Shown one piece after another: positions 51,909 through 60,422 of a stretch of 64,000 bases of DNA. The DNA is from Bacillota bacterium. Lineage in GTDB: Bacteria; Bacillota; Clostridia; Lachnospirales; Anaerotignaceae. The notes beneath the pieces were generated by a model. That model made no database searches and was not told where the DNA came from. It saw only the letters and a program-made list of their open reading frames with translations. The translations under genes and the position numbers were made by a program. The DNA is taken from NCBI GenBank assembly GCA_021768705.1, contig JAETUG010000006.1:35956-99955 (forward strand). The letters are read 5' to 3'. Within the stretch, counting starts at the first letter, position 1. The number at the start of each line of letters is the position of its first letter.

Positions 51909-53951
51909 ATGCAAGAAAAAGGGAATCTTTCTATCAATAGTGAAAATTTTCTGCCTATTATCAAAAAATGGCTCTACACAGATAAGGATATTTTCATCCG
52001 TGAACTGACATCCAATGCCTGCGACGCAGTCACAAAGCTGCAAAAGCTTTCCATGATGGGCGAAGCGGATATCCCCGCCGATGAAAAATATGAAATCCAT
52101 GTAGTTTTGAATCAGGATGAAAAAACATTGCAGGTCATCGATAACGGTATCGGTATGACTGCTGACGAGATCAAAAAATACATCAACCAGATCGCCTTCT
52201 CCGGTGCAACAGATTTTCTGGCAAAATTTCAGGAAAAATCCGAGGAGGATAACGAGATCATCGGTCACTTCGGTTTGGGCTTCTACTCCGCTTTTATGGT
52301 CGCAGATCAAGTGGAAATCGATTCCCTTTCCTATCAGCCCGGCGCAGAAGCGGCAAAATGGAGCTGTGAAGGCGGGATCGATTACGAGATGGAAAGCGGT
52401 GCCAGAGAAACAAGAGGGACCACCATCACCCTGCATATCGGTGAAGATGGCAAGGAATTCCTGGACGAAGCGACTCTCTATGCTGCTATGACAAAATACT
52501 GCGCTTTCATGCCTGTTCCCATCTATGTGGATGTGGTAAGGGAAGAAACAGAAGAAGAAAAAGCTGCTGCCGCAGCGGCAAAAAAAGACGCCAATACCCT
52601 GCACGTTTCCCCCGACACTGCCGCCAATCTGACAAAGGAAGCAGCCATGGACATGCTGCAGGAACAGCAGGAAGCTGAAGAAAAAGCGGAAACAGAAACA
52701 GAAGAACCCAAGCCCCTGAACGACACCAATCCCCTGTGGCAGAAAAAGCCCGCAGACTGCACAGAAGAAGACTACAAAGCCTTCTATCATAAAGTATTCA
52801 ACGATATCAACGATCCCCTGTTCTGGATCCACCTGAACATGGATTATCCCTTCCGCCTGAAAGGGATCCTCTATTTCCCCAAACTGGTGGAACAGATGGA
52901 CATGATGGATGGCGAAGTGAAGCTGTACTGCAATCAGGTCTATATCGCCGATAACGTAAAGGAAGTTGTTCCCGAATTCCTGCTGCTCTTAAAAGGCGTG
53001 CTGGATTGCCCCGATATGCCCCTGAACGTTTCCAGAAGCGCACTGCAGAACGACGGCTATGTAGAAAAAATGAACGCCTATATCACAAAGAAGGTTGCGG
53101 ACAAGCTAAACCAGATGTTCAAAAACGACCGTCCCGCTTTCGAAGGCTTCTGGGATGATATCAATATCTTCATCAAGTACGGCTGTATGCGGGAAGAAAA
53201 ACTCTACGACAAAGTAAAAGATACCCTGCTGCTGAAGACCACTGACGGTGTCTACGAAACCATCTCCGAATATCTGGAAAAGAATAAAGAAAAACACGAA
53301 AACACCATCTATTTTGCTACAGATATCAACCAGCAGGCCCAGTATATCCGCCTGTTCAAAGAACAGGGCCTGGAAGCTGCCATCATGGATACCCCTGTTG
53401 ATAAGCCCTTCGTTTCCTTCCTGGAATACAAGAATCAGGATATCAAGCTGAAGGTACAGCGTGTGGATGCGGATATCGATTCTCTGCAGGAAAAACAGGA
53501 CGAGGAAGTATCCGAAGCGAAAAAACAGGCAGAAGAATACGAATCCAATCAGATGCAGGATTTGTTCCGTGCTGTTGTTTCCAATGATAAGCTGAAAGTA
53601 AAACTGGAAACTTTGAAAGCAGAAAAAGTTTCCGCTATGATCCTCCTTTCCGAAGAATCCAGACGTATGATGGAAATGATGGAGGCTTATGCAAACAACG
53701 AAGAATTCAAGACAATGTTTGCCAATATGAAACCTGATGAAACATTGGTGCTGAACCGCAGCAACAAACTGGTAAAAGCCCTGCTTTCCATGGCTGGCAA
53801 AGAAGAAAAGAAGGAAGATGCTTCTCTTCTGTGTCATCAGCTCTATGACCTGGCACTGATGAGCCATCGTCCCTTGACTTCCGAAGAAATGACAGCCTTT
53901 ATCGACAGAAGCAACCTGCTGCTGGAAAAACTGGCGGAACAGGAAGCATAA
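51909..53951 (+). CDS. htpG: Molecular chaperone HtpG (Hsp90)
   Basis: An ATP-dependent cytoplasmic chaperone. The 680 residues include the GHKL ATPase domain (ELTSNACDAVTKL, VIDNGIGMT, GHFGLGFYSAFMVAD), the middle domain (LNVSRSALQ, NDGYVEKMN) and a C-terminal dimerisation domain. Between ATPase and middle domains an acidic/Ala-rich insert of about 60 residues (around 215-275) resembles the charged linker of eukaryotic Hsp90. The ATG at 51909 has AGGAGG eight bases upstream; the open frame 29 codons longer belongs to the leader. HrcA control is inferred from the CIRCE. Confidence 0.96.
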   Translation: MQEKGNLSINSENFLPIIKKWLYTDKDIFIRELTSNACDAVTKLQKLSMMGEADIPADEKYEIHVVLNQDEKTLQVIDNGIGMTADEIKKYINQIAFSGATDFLAKFQEKSEEDNEIIGHFGLGFYSAFMVADQVEIDSLSYQPGAEAAKWSCEGGIDYEMESGARETRGTTITLHIGEDGKEFLDEATLYAAMTKYCAFMPVPIYVDVVREETEEEKAAAAAAKKDANTLHVSPDTAANLTKEAAMDMLQEQQEAEEKAETETEEPKPLNDTNPLWQKKPADCTEEDYKAFYHKVFNDINDPLFWIHLNMDYPFRLKGILYFPKLVEQMDMMDGEVKLYCNQVYIADNVKEVVPEFLLLLKGVLDCPDMPLNVSRSALQNDGYVEKMNAYITKKVADKLNQMFKNDRPAFEGFWDDINIFIKYGCMREEKLYDKVKDTLLLKTTDGVYETISEYLEKNKEKHENTIYFATDINQQAQYIRLFKEQGLEAAIMDTPVDKPFVSFLEYKNQDIKLKVQRVDADIDSLQEKQDEEVSEAKKQAEEYESNQMQDLFRAVVSNDKLKVKLETLKAEKVSAMILLSEESRRMMEMMEAYANNEEFKTMFANMKPDETLVLNRSNKLVKALLSMAGKEEKKEDASLLCHQLYDLALMSHRPLTSEEMTAFIDRSNLLLEKLAEQEA

Positions 53952-53984
53952 TAAAGCTACTCTAATACCTCTTTAATTATAAAA

Positions 53985-54022
53985 AAAGGCCGAGATGAAA
54001 AATCCATTCTCGGTCTTTTTTC
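53985..54022. terminator. Bidirectional terminator between htpG and the lipoprotein gene
   Basis: AAAGGCCGAGA (53985-53995) pairs with TCTCGGTCTTT (54008-54018, one G-U pair). A-rich on the left and TTTTTT on the right. Confidence 0.85.
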
Positions 54023-54046
54023 TATGCAATTCCTATGCACTTTATT

Positions 54047-54547
54047 TTATTTCTGATTTGACTCGATGGTATCCACAATGATCTCTACTGCTTTTGTAGC
54101 GAAATTGATTTTTCTTTCGCTAAGAACTTCTCCGCCGCTGTTTATTCTCACATTCGCAATACATTTCTGGTTATCCTCGGAATCCTCCGCAGAGCCCATA
54201 AAAGTCAGCCATTCCACCTCAATATCCAATGTGGAAAGCTCTTTGCCCACTTCCGCCGTATATTGCAAGCCATCGAAAAAGGCAGTATTGGAGCTGGCAT
54301 TTACAACCACTTGATGATCCTGTTTCTGATACACCTGCACCTTTAAATAAGTCTTATCCTCTTCTGCTTCCACATAGGCTTCGTTGGAGCATATCTCTGA
54401 TTCATAAAGCAAAGAGGCATCTGCGACAGAGATAGGAAAAACCTCTGTTTTCTCCTGCCGCTCTGCCGTTTCTGTCCCACAGCCTGCCAGTAGGAAAAAC
54501 ACAGCTGCTATCCAAAAAAATTTAAAATATTTTCCCAAATGATCCAT
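54047..54547 (-). CDS. Putative lipoprotein of unknown function
   Basis: A 166-residue exported lipoprotein. The signal (GKYFKFFWIAAVFFLLAGC) ends in lipobox LAGC at about Cys23, followed by an acidic linker. The mature part has alternating beta-type sequence (TYLKVQVYQKQDHQVVVNAS, NVRINSGGEVLSERKINF) and resembles FxLYD/immunoglobulin-like small domains, but I do not recognise a family. It lies 30 bases after the transglutaminase-like gene, so it is probably the last gene of that operon. Confidence 0.75.
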   Translation of the reverse strand: MDHLGKYFKFFWIAAVFFLLAGCGTETAERQEKTEVFPISVADASLLYESEICSNEAYVEAEEDKTYLKVQVYQKQDHQVVVNASSNTAFFDGLQYTAEVGKELSTLDIEVEWLTFMGSAEDSEDNQKCIANVRINSGGEVLSERKINFATKAVEIIVDTIESNQK

Positions 54548-54577
54548 ATCCTTTCCTTGATTCCGCTCTCACCGCTT

Positions 54578-55597
54578 TTATTCGCCTCTTTCCCCTTCGT
54601 TGGCTTCTTCCATGGTTAGTTCCTCCAGAGGGGCTTGTTCCATAAATTCCACCCGCACCACCGCCTGCGCCCAGTTCAGGGAGACCTTGGCGTACTTTTC
54701 CTTTTTCGCCCCTTCTTCCTTGAAAATCTGCAAAAATTCCTGCACGATCTCTCGGGTCATATACCCTCCCCGCCAATGAAACAGCAAGGGCTTGCCTTTT
54801 TTCACCGCCTGTGCAGAACGCTTTCGCGCATCCTCCATTTTCGTAAAGGACAGCTTCTTTTCTTTATAATAGAACCTGTCTCCATCTTCACAGGCAGGCA
54901 TTTTCCAGACCAATCTTTCGTGATCCCGAAAAATCTGCTGATCGGGCAGCAGAAAATAATCATAGCGGATCTCCTCCGGCTTTCCCAGGGAATTATCAAA
55001 GGTACAGTCCAGATGATAATATTTTTTATCCATACGGACGATATTCCAGGCATGACGATATTTGACCCCCTTCTCCGGATTATTTTCCGAAAGGGCAATG
55101 ACGCACCAGATATCCAATGCGTCGCACAAAACCTTTACAGCCTTGGCGATCCCCTCACAGACCCCCACCCCATGGCCCAAAGGACCGATGATTTCATGGG
55201 AATACTGCTTTTTCAGCTTATCATACCGCACATTTTGGCAGATGAAATCATGGATATACAGCAGCTTTTCCATATCGCTGCCCTTTGCCGCCGGTCGTGC
55301 CAGCTTTTCCACCCTTGCCCCCAATGCCTTCTGATGATCCTTGATCTTTCCCTTTTCAAAAAGGTAATCGGGGATCATCTCCGCATTTTCAGAATCGGGA
55401 AAATAGCGGTATTGAAAGGTACCGGCATAAAAAAGCCGGGGATGGTCTAAGCGAACCTTTGTAAAAACCTCGGAAAGCTCCTTTCTTTCCAGCAAAGGCA
55501 CAGAAAAAGACGGCGCAAGAGACTGCAAGCCAGCCTTGATGGCATGGTAAGTATTCTGTTGTGCTTTTGATAAAGTGCTGTAATAATATGGTTCCAT
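54578..55597 (-). CDS. Transglutaminase-like cysteine protease-fold protein
   Basis: A 339-residue protein with a transglutaminase core domain. The Cys-His-Asp triad is present: Cys in GVGVCEGIAKAVKVL (about residue 155), His in YRHAWNIVRM (about 188), Asp in YYHLDCTFDNSLG (about 203). There is no signal peptide or membrane helix, so it appears cytoplasmic, unlike many relatives. It is likely a protease or amidase rather than a crosslinker; the substrate is unknown. It lies 13 bases after the glyoxalase-like gene. Confidence 0.82.
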   Translation of the reverse strand: MEPYYYSTLSKAQQNTYHAIKAGLQSLAPSFSVPLLERKELSEVFTKVRLDHPRLFYAGTFQYRYFPDSENAEMIPDYLFEKGKIKDHQKALGARVEKLARPAAKGSDMEKLLYIHDFICQNVRYDKLKKQYSHEIIGPLGHGVGVCEGIAKAVKVLCDALDIWCVIALSENNPEKGVKYRHAWNIVRMDKKYYHLDCTFDNSLGKPEEIRYDYFLLPDQQIFRDHERLVWKMPACEDGDRFYYKEKKLSFTKMEDARKRSAQAVKKGKPLLFHWRGGYMTREIVQEFLQIFKEEGAKKEKYAKVSLNWAQAVVRVEFMEQAPLEELTMEEANEGERGE

Positions 55598-55610
55598 TTC
55601 TTTTTTCCTT

Positions 55611-56078
55611 TTATCTCCTGCAGGCTTTTATATATTCCAAGGGTACATCCATCCGTACTACCGTTTCTTCATCCGTCATACCGCTATCCAGAAAACGCCT
55701 GCAGACCATCTCCATATTTTCACCTACTTCAATGATGTGCTTATCCGGATCATAAAAACGCACAACTCGCTGTCCCCATCTATGTTCCAAAACAGGATGA
55801 ACATATGCAATGCCTGCGATTTTTTGCAGCTTTTCCGCAAAGGCATCAAAATCATCTTCCTCAAAATAGATCTCTGTATTGTTTCCACCGAAAACGATCT
55901 CATCCTCTTTTCGATCAATGAACGCCTGCCATGTTTCTTTCGTCTGCAGGCAAACGCCACCGGTCAGGGTCACATTTGCTCCAAAATCCAGAATGACCTC
56001 CAGCCCCAATACTTCTTTGTAAAATGCCTTTGATCTTTCCATATCTGTTACGACCAATAACGGATTTTTGTACTTCAT
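55611..56078 (-). CDS. VOC/glyoxalase family protein
   Basis: A 155-residue vicinal-oxygen-chelate fold protein. It begins MKYKNPLLVVTDMERSKAFY followed by KEVLGLEVI, a classic betaalphabetabetabeta unit. HRWGQRVVRFYDPDKHIIEV follows, with a Glu/His set at the usual metal positions. Reaction unknown; members include glyoxalases, dioxygenases and resistance proteins. It lies 15 bases downstream of the exonuclease III gene and 13 bases before the transglutaminase-like gene. Confidence 0.85.
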   Translation of the reverse strand: MKYKNPLLVVTDMERSKAFYKEVLGLEVILDFGANVTLTGGVCLQTKETWQAFIDRKEDEIVFGGNNTEIYFEEDDFDAFAEKLQKIAGIAYVHPVLEHRWGQRVVRFYDPDKHIIEVGENMEMVCRRFLDSGMTDEETVVRMDVPLEYIKACRR

Positions 56079-56093
56079 ATTTTTCCCTCTTCC

Positions 56094-56849
56094 TTACAAC
56101 TCGATCTCCAATTCCACAGGGCAATGGTCAGAACCCATCACCTGCGTATGAATCTTGGCATCCACCAGCTTTTCTTTTAATCTTTCGGAAACCACATAAT
56201 AGTCGATCCGCCACCCCGCATTATTTTGTCTCGCCTTAAAACGATAGCTCCACCAGGAATACATTCCCGTTGCGTCAGGATAAAAATGACGGAAGGTATC
56301 CACAAAGCCTGCCGCCAGCAGGTCTGTGAATTTGCCCCTTTCTTCGTCTGTAAACCCGGCACTACGGCGGTTGGTGGAAGGATTTTTCAGGTCGATCTCG
56401 TTATGGGCCACGTTCAAGTCACCGCAGATGACCACAGGCTTTTTCTCATCCAATCCCTTTACGTAAGCACGGAAAGCGTCCTCCCAGTCCATCCGATAGG
56501 CAAGACGGGCATTTTCCTGCTGGGAATTGGGCGTGTAAACAGTGATATGATAAAAATTCTCAAATTCCAGCGTAATGACCCGTCCTTCGTGGTCGTGTTC
56601 CTCCACTCCGATGCCGTAGGTCACCGCCAGAGGCTCTTTTTTCGTGAATACCGCCACGCCGGAATAGCCCTTCTTTTCCGCATAATTCCAGTATTGATAA
56701 AACCCCTCTGTTTCCAGTTCGATCTGTCCTGCCTGCAGCTTTGTTTCCTGCAGAGAAAATATATCCGCATCGACTTCTTTGAAATAATCCAAAAAGCCTT
56801 TGCCTACAGCGGCCCGCAGGCCGTTTACATTCCAAGAAATCATTCTCAT
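56094..56849 (-). CDS. Exodeoxyribonuclease III / AP endonuclease
   Basis: A DNA-repair nuclease for abasic sites. The 251 residues carry all family motifs: ISWNVNGLRA (Asn), LQETKLQ (Glu, about 36), CGDLNVAHNEIDL (Asp and Asn, about 147), WWSYRFKARQNNAGWRIDY and the C-terminal GSDHCPVELEI (Asp-His). Close to ExoA/XthA proteins of Firmicutes. It is the first gene of a probable four-gene operon and divergent from the ArsC-like gene. Ribosome site AAGGAGG. Confidence 0.95.
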   Translation of the reverse strand: MRMISWNVNGLRAAVGKGFLDYFKEVDADIFSLQETKLQAGQIELETEGFYQYWNYAEKKGYSGVAVFTKKEPLAVTYGIGVEEHDHEGRVITLEFENFYHITVYTPNSQQENARLAYRMDWEDAFRAYVKGLDEKKPVVICGDLNVAHNEIDLKNPSTNRRSAGFTDEERGKFTDLLAAGFVDTFRHFYPDATGMYSWWSYRFKARQNNAGWRIDYYVVSERLKEKLVDAKIHTQVMGSDHCPVELEIEL

Positions 56850-56880
56850 GTCGCATTCCTCCTTCTGAAAAAGTACTATA

Positions 56881-56909
56881 AGTATACCAGAACTGCCGTC
56901 CTTTGTCTT
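56881..56909 (-). promoter_or_regulatory. Promoter candidate of the exonuclease III operon
   Basis: Minus strand AAGACA (56904-56909), 17-base spacer, TATACT (56881-56886). It overlaps the -35 of the divergent ArsC-like gene by two bases. Confidence 0.5.
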
Positions 56910-56936
56910 GCCCCACAGTCCAAAATCATATAAAAT
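56908..56936 (+). promoter_or_regulatory. Promoter of the ArsC-like/nitrilase pair
   Basis: TTGCCC (56908-56913), 17-base spacer, TAAAAT (56931-56936), about 40 bases before the ATG. Confidence 0.6.
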
Positions 56937-56977
56937 GAAAAAAAGATGTAAACTTTTCAGAAAGGAACTTTTTCAGA

Positions 56978-57313
56978 ATGAATATACAAATCTATGGCTC
57001 TAAGAAGTGCTTTGATACAAAAAAAGCGGAGCGATATTTTAAAGAGAGAAAAATCAAATATCAATATATCGACCTGCATCAGTTTGGCATGGCAAAGGCA
57101 GTTTTCGAAGCAGCAAAAAAATGTATCCCCGTAGAGGATATGATCGACCGCAAGGCAAAGGCTTACACCAAGCTGTATATGGACTACATCGACGAAGCAA
57201 AGCGGGAGCCAACCCTGTTTGAAAATCCTGAGCTGTTTGCGACCCCCATCGTACGCAACGGCAAGGCATTTACACTGGGTTTCTGCCCTGATATCTGGAA
57301 AACATGGGAATGA
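56978..57313 (+). CDS. ArsC/Spx-family thioredoxin-fold protein
   Basis: A 111-residue protein of the arsenate reductase/Spx family: IQIYGSKKCFDTKKAERYFK, with a single active-site-type Cys at residue 11 in place of Spx's CxxC, then ERKIKYQYIDLHQFG and the C-terminal NPELFATPIVRNGK (the TPI/V cis-Pro region). No arsenic-resistance genes are nearby, so arsenate reduction is not assured. Its ATG follows AAAGGAAC. The nitrilase-like gene starts 26 bases later. Confidence 0.85.
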   Translation: MNIQIYGSKKCFDTKKAERYFKERKIKYQYIDLHQFGMAKAVFEAAKKCIPVEDMIDRKAKAYTKLYMDYIDEAKREPTLFENPELFATPIVRNGKAFTLGFCPDIWKTWE

Positions 57314-57338
57314 GAGATCACACGTTAGGAGGGTTTTT

Positions 57339-58139
57339 ATGAGAATCGCACTTGGACAAATCGATATGGGCTTTGAGGAAAAAGAAAAGACTATGGAGTT
57401 GTGCAGCCGCCTGATGGCAGAGGCCAAGGAAGCATGCGTCGATTTCATTATTTTTCCCGAAATGACACTAACAGGCTTCACCCTGAACCCCGAAGCCTAT
57501 GGCGAAGATCGAAAAAACAGTAAGTCTCTGGCATTTTTCAAAGAAGAAGCCAAGAAAAACAGCATAGCAGTATGTTGTGGCCTGCCCATTTACGAAAATG
57601 GTATTTCCACAAACCATTGCATCATTTTTGATGAAAACGGTAATCAACTGGCGGATTATGCAAAAATGCATCCCTTTTCCTACGGGGCAGAGGCAAAGCA
57701 TTATATCGGCGGCACTGAACTGCAGTTCTGCCAGGTGAAAGGCGTGCCCGTTTCCCCCCTGATCTGCTATGATCTGCGCTTCCCCGAACCTTTTCAGATC
57801 CTGTCTGAAAAGAGCCACATCATCACAGTCATCGCCAGTTGGCCCACAGCCCGCCGTGACCATTGGATGACCCTGCTGAAAGCCCGTGCCATTGAAAATC
57901 AGTGCTTTATCATCGGCGTAAACCGCAGTGGTGACGGCGGCGGTCTGTCCTATCATGGTGATAGTATGGTAATCTCCCCCAATGGGGAAGTATTGGCCCA
58001 TGTGGAAGGCGGCAATGGCTTGACTATCGTAGATATCGACCCCGAAAAATCGGTGGAAGTACGGGCAGGGTTCCCCTTGAAGGCCGATCGGAAGCCTGAA
58101 CTGTATCATGCCCTCTGGGAACAGCATCACGAAAGATAA
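57339..58139 (+). CDS. Carbon-nitrogen hydrolase (omega-amidase/nitrilase superfamily)
   Basis: A 266-residue amidase-type hydrolase. The Glu-Lys-Cys triad is intact: Glu in IIFPEMTLTGF (about 41), Lys in YAKMHPFSYGAE (about 108), Cys in PLICYDLRFPE (about 143). The general form is close to omega-amidase/Nit2, which deaminates alpha-ketoglutaramate, but the substrate is not proven. The ATG at 57339 has AGGAGGG seven bases upstream. It is downstream of the ArsC-like gene; a hairpin lies 30 bases beyond its stop. Confidence 0.88.
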   Translation: MRIALGQIDMGFEEKEKTMELCSRLMAEAKEACVDFIIFPEMTLTGFTLNPEAYGEDRKNSKSLAFFKEEAKKNSIAVCCGLPIYENGISTNHCIIFDENGNQLADYAKMHPFSYGAEAKHYIGGTELQFCQVKGVPVSPLICYDLRFPEPFQILSEKSHIITVIASWPTARRDHWMTLLKARAIENQCFIIGVNRSGDGGGLSYHGDSMVISPNGEVLAHVEGGNGLTIVDIDPEKSVEVRAGFPLKADRKPELYHALWEQHHER

Positions 58140-58169
58140 TTATGATAAACTTTTCGTATTATTCATAAC

Positions 58170-58231
58170 AAAACCTCCTTTGATTTCAAAAGCGGTTGAA
58201 AAACCACTTTTATGCTATCAAAGGAGGTTTT
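58170..58231. repeat. Nested hairpin with 15-bp perfect outer stem
   Basis: AAAACCTCCTTTGAT (58170-58184) and ATCAAAGGAGGTTTT (58217-58231) pair perfectly; inside, AAAAGCGGTT (58188-58197) pairs with AACCACTTTT (58202-58211). The right arm contains AAAGGAGG. It could terminate the nitrilase operon and also control the mini-ORF that follows. Confidence 0.7.
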
Positions 58232-58234
58232 TCT

Positions 58235-58294
58235 ATGGTAAACACCCTGATTTCACCAGTTGAACCAGTAGTTTATTGGTATCAAAGCATATAA
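58235..58294 (+). CDS. 19-codon mini-ORF after the hairpin
   Basis: The frame reads MVNTLISPVEPVVYWYQSI and stops. The ATG lies seven bases after GGAGG in the hairpin arm, so the ribosome site would be masked when the hairpin forms. No similarity recognised. It may be a regulatory peptide, a remnant of a larger gene, or chance. Confidence 0.3.
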   Translation: MVNTLISPVEPVVYWYQSI

Positions 58295-58324
58295 AAACGA
58301 AGCCGGCAACCTCCATCACCAGCT
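58294..58324 (-). terminator. Terminator after hcp
   Basis: AGCCGG (58301-58306) pairs with CCAGCT (58319-58324, one G-U pair). On the minus strand it is followed by TCGTTTTTAT, ten bases after the hcp stop. Confidence 0.65.
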
Positions 58325-58333
58325 CCGAATTTC

Positions 58334-60007
58334 TTAAATATTTTGTTTCAAGCAAGTCTTAATATCATCCTCCGCATTACTGATTAGGCGCAAATCAAAA
58401 GTATCCACCAGATACTGCAGAACATTGGGACTCAAAAATGCAGGCAGAGTCGGTCCCAGATAAATCCCTTTGATTCCCAAACTCAACAATGCCAGCAAAT
58501 CAGCGACCGCCTTTTGTTCATACCACGATACGATCAATGACAAAGGCAGTCCATTCACATCGGTATCAAAGGCATCTGCCAAAGCGGTTGCGATCCGTAT
58601 CGCAGAATAAACATCATTACATTGTCCCACATCCAAAAGTCTTGGCAAACCTGCGACTTCTCCAAAATCCAATTTATTGAATCTGTATTTCCCGCATGCC
58701 AGCGTTAAAATCACGCAGTCTTTGGGAACCATTTTGGCAAAGTCTGTAAAATAGTTTCGTCCCGGTCTTGCCCCATCGCAACCGCCAATCAGGAAGAAAT
58801 GTCTGATTTTTCCTGTTTTTACTGCCTCCACAATTTTCTCGGCATAGCTTAATGTTGCATGATGGCCAAATCCGACCAAAATCTCTTGGGGCTCCTGATC
58901 TTTCGGATAACCGCCCAGTTCGATTGCCTGCTGAATGATTTCACTAAAATCCTTGTCCCCGTTTTCTTTTTTGCCGATATGCTTTACCCCTTCCCAGCCT
59001 ACCACATTGGTGCTGTAGATGCGGTCTTTATAGCCCTCTCTGGGCCGCATCAGGCAGTTCGTCGTCATCAAAATACATCCCGGAAGATTGTCAAACTCCT
59101 TCTGCTGATCCTGCCATGCCCCGCCAAAGTTCCCCACAAGATGGGGATATTTTTTTAATCCCTCATACCCATGGCACGGCAGCATTTCGCCGTGGGTATA
59201 AACATTGACTCCTGTCCCCTTTGTCTGTTCCAAAAGCATTTCCAAATCCTTCAGATCATGGCCTGAAACAATAATAAAAGGACCTTTTTTCATGTGAATA
59301 TTGACCTTATGGGGAGAAGGATTCCCATAAACCTCCGTATTTGCTTCATCCAGTTTTTTCATAACCTCAATGGCCATTTCTCCGGTACGCATAGTCATAC
59401 GGATCAGTTCTTCTACCGTAAGGCTGTCATCGGTGAGAGCCTCCAATGCCTGAATATAAAAATCATCTACCTGGTCACTATAATAGCCCAGCTCTCTCGC
59501 CTGATGCCCATAGGCACTGATCCCTTTTAATCCATATAAGATCGTCTGTCTCAAAGAACGGATATCCGGGTCTAAGGATTTATCATACATAATTCCCGCC
59601 ATAGGCGCATCCTTTAGCATCTCCGTTTTTGTTTCCGGCAGATTGTAAGAAGCGTAGACCTTTTCATTTTTCATCTTCCCTGCCATATTCCTTAGATTTT
59701 CTTTGATTCTCTGGGATTCTCTCAATAATTCTACGTGCACTTCCGCATCAAAATTAACATTGGTAAGCGTTGTGAAAAGAATATTTTCGATAAAACGGAT
59801 CACGTCTTTCTCTACACGCTGTCCTTCCTCTGCCAGTGCTTTTCCATAACAGCTGATGCCTTTGATCTGGAAAATCAACAAATCCTGCAGATTGGCAATT
59901 TCAGGCGTCTTTCCGCAAACGCCAAGCTTCGTACAGCCCTTTCCGTTTGCTGTCTGTTCACACTGGTAACAAAACATTTCATAGCCCAAATCCATATTAT
60001 TGCTCAT
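58334..60007 (-). CDS. hcp: Hydroxylamine reductase (hybrid cluster protein)
   Basis: An anaerobic Fe-S-O enzyme involved in nitric oxide/hydroxylamine detoxification. The 557-residue protein starts with the four-Cys cluster motif FCYQCEQTANGKGCTKLGVC (CxxC-x8-C-x5-C). Hybrid-cluster ligands appear in FGHHATLSYAEK, LIGGCDGARPGRNYF, LACGKYRFNK and LDVGQCNDVYSA. The ATG at 60007 has AGGCGG upstream. It is the class I form of anaerobic Firmicutes. No hcr reductase gene is adjacent. Confidence 0.95.
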   Translation of the reverse strand: MSNNMDLGYEMFCYQCEQTANGKGCTKLGVCGKTPEIANLQDLLIFQIKGISCYGKALAEEGQRVEKDVIRFIENILFTTLTNVNFDAEVHVELLRESQRIKENLRNMAGKMKNEKVYASYNLPETKTEMLKDAPMAGIMYDKSLDPDIRSLRQTILYGLKGISAYGHQARELGYYSDQVDDFYIQALEALTDDSLTVEELIRMTMRTGEMAIEVMKKLDEANTEVYGNPSPHKVNIHMKKGPFIIVSGHDLKDLEMLLEQTKGTGVNVYTHGEMLPCHGYEGLKKYPHLVGNFGGAWQDQQKEFDNLPGCILMTTNCLMRPREGYKDRIYSTNVVGWEGVKHIGKKENGDKDFSEIIQQAIELGGYPKDQEPQEILVGFGHHATLSYAEKIVEAVKTGKIRHFFLIGGCDGARPGRNYFTDFAKMVPKDCVILTLACGKYRFNKLDFGEVAGLPRLLDVGQCNDVYSAIRIATALADAFDTDVNGLPLSLIVSWYEQKAVADLLALLSLGIKGIYLGPTLPAFLSPNVLQYLVDTFDLRLISNAEDDIKTCLKQNI

Positions 60008-60039
60008 ATGCCTACCGCCTTTCATTTATTTTTATGGTT

Positions 60040-60296
60040 TAGTATTATCAAACGAATGAAAAAAATACTTACCGCAGAGCAAATCAACTTTATGTAAGAA
60101 AATTCTTTTTCTGTTCCAGTACCAATTCTGCCGCCCAAATATCCACACCTCTGCTCATGCCTGTAATATAATTCACGAACCCATCATCCAATGCATCTTC
60201 TATTGCTCTTTTTAGTTTCCGACAGACAACTTCCGGAGAAACATTCAATTTCTCCGGTCTGTGTCCCGTAAAGCAGCAACTGGCAATCTTCTTCAT
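60040..60296 (-). pseudogene. DUF1273/SLOG family gene, frameshifted remnant
   Basis: The first 68 codons read like the N-terminus of DUF1273 proteins: CCFTGHRPEKL, KRAIEDALDDGFVNYITGMS, RGVDIWAAELVLEQKK. The frame then stops at 60090. In the next frame the family sequence seems to continue as KEFSYIKLICSAVSIF, indicating a one-base frameshift, and it is lost before hcp about 80 bases on. Full-length relatives are about 170-190 residues. It is therefore a truncated pseudogene. Ribosome site AGGTGG is still present. Confidence 0.7.
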
Positions 60297-60340
60297 ATGT
60301 ATCCACCTCTTTAAATTTCAATTCTATCAATAAATCTTAC

Positions 60341-60366
60341 AATATTGCGGATATATCCACAATATT
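60341..60366. promoter_or_regulatory. 26-base palindrome between divergent genes
   Basis: AATATTG-C-GGATATATCC-A-CAATATT, symmetric at every position except one C/A pair. It lies between the DUF1273 remnant and the small HTH gene, the expected place for the operator of that regulator. Confidence 0.6.
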
Positions 60367-60422
60367 TATTTAAAGGAATTAAACCCATAATTTGAGTAAC
60401 AATGTTATAGGTGGTGAATCAT

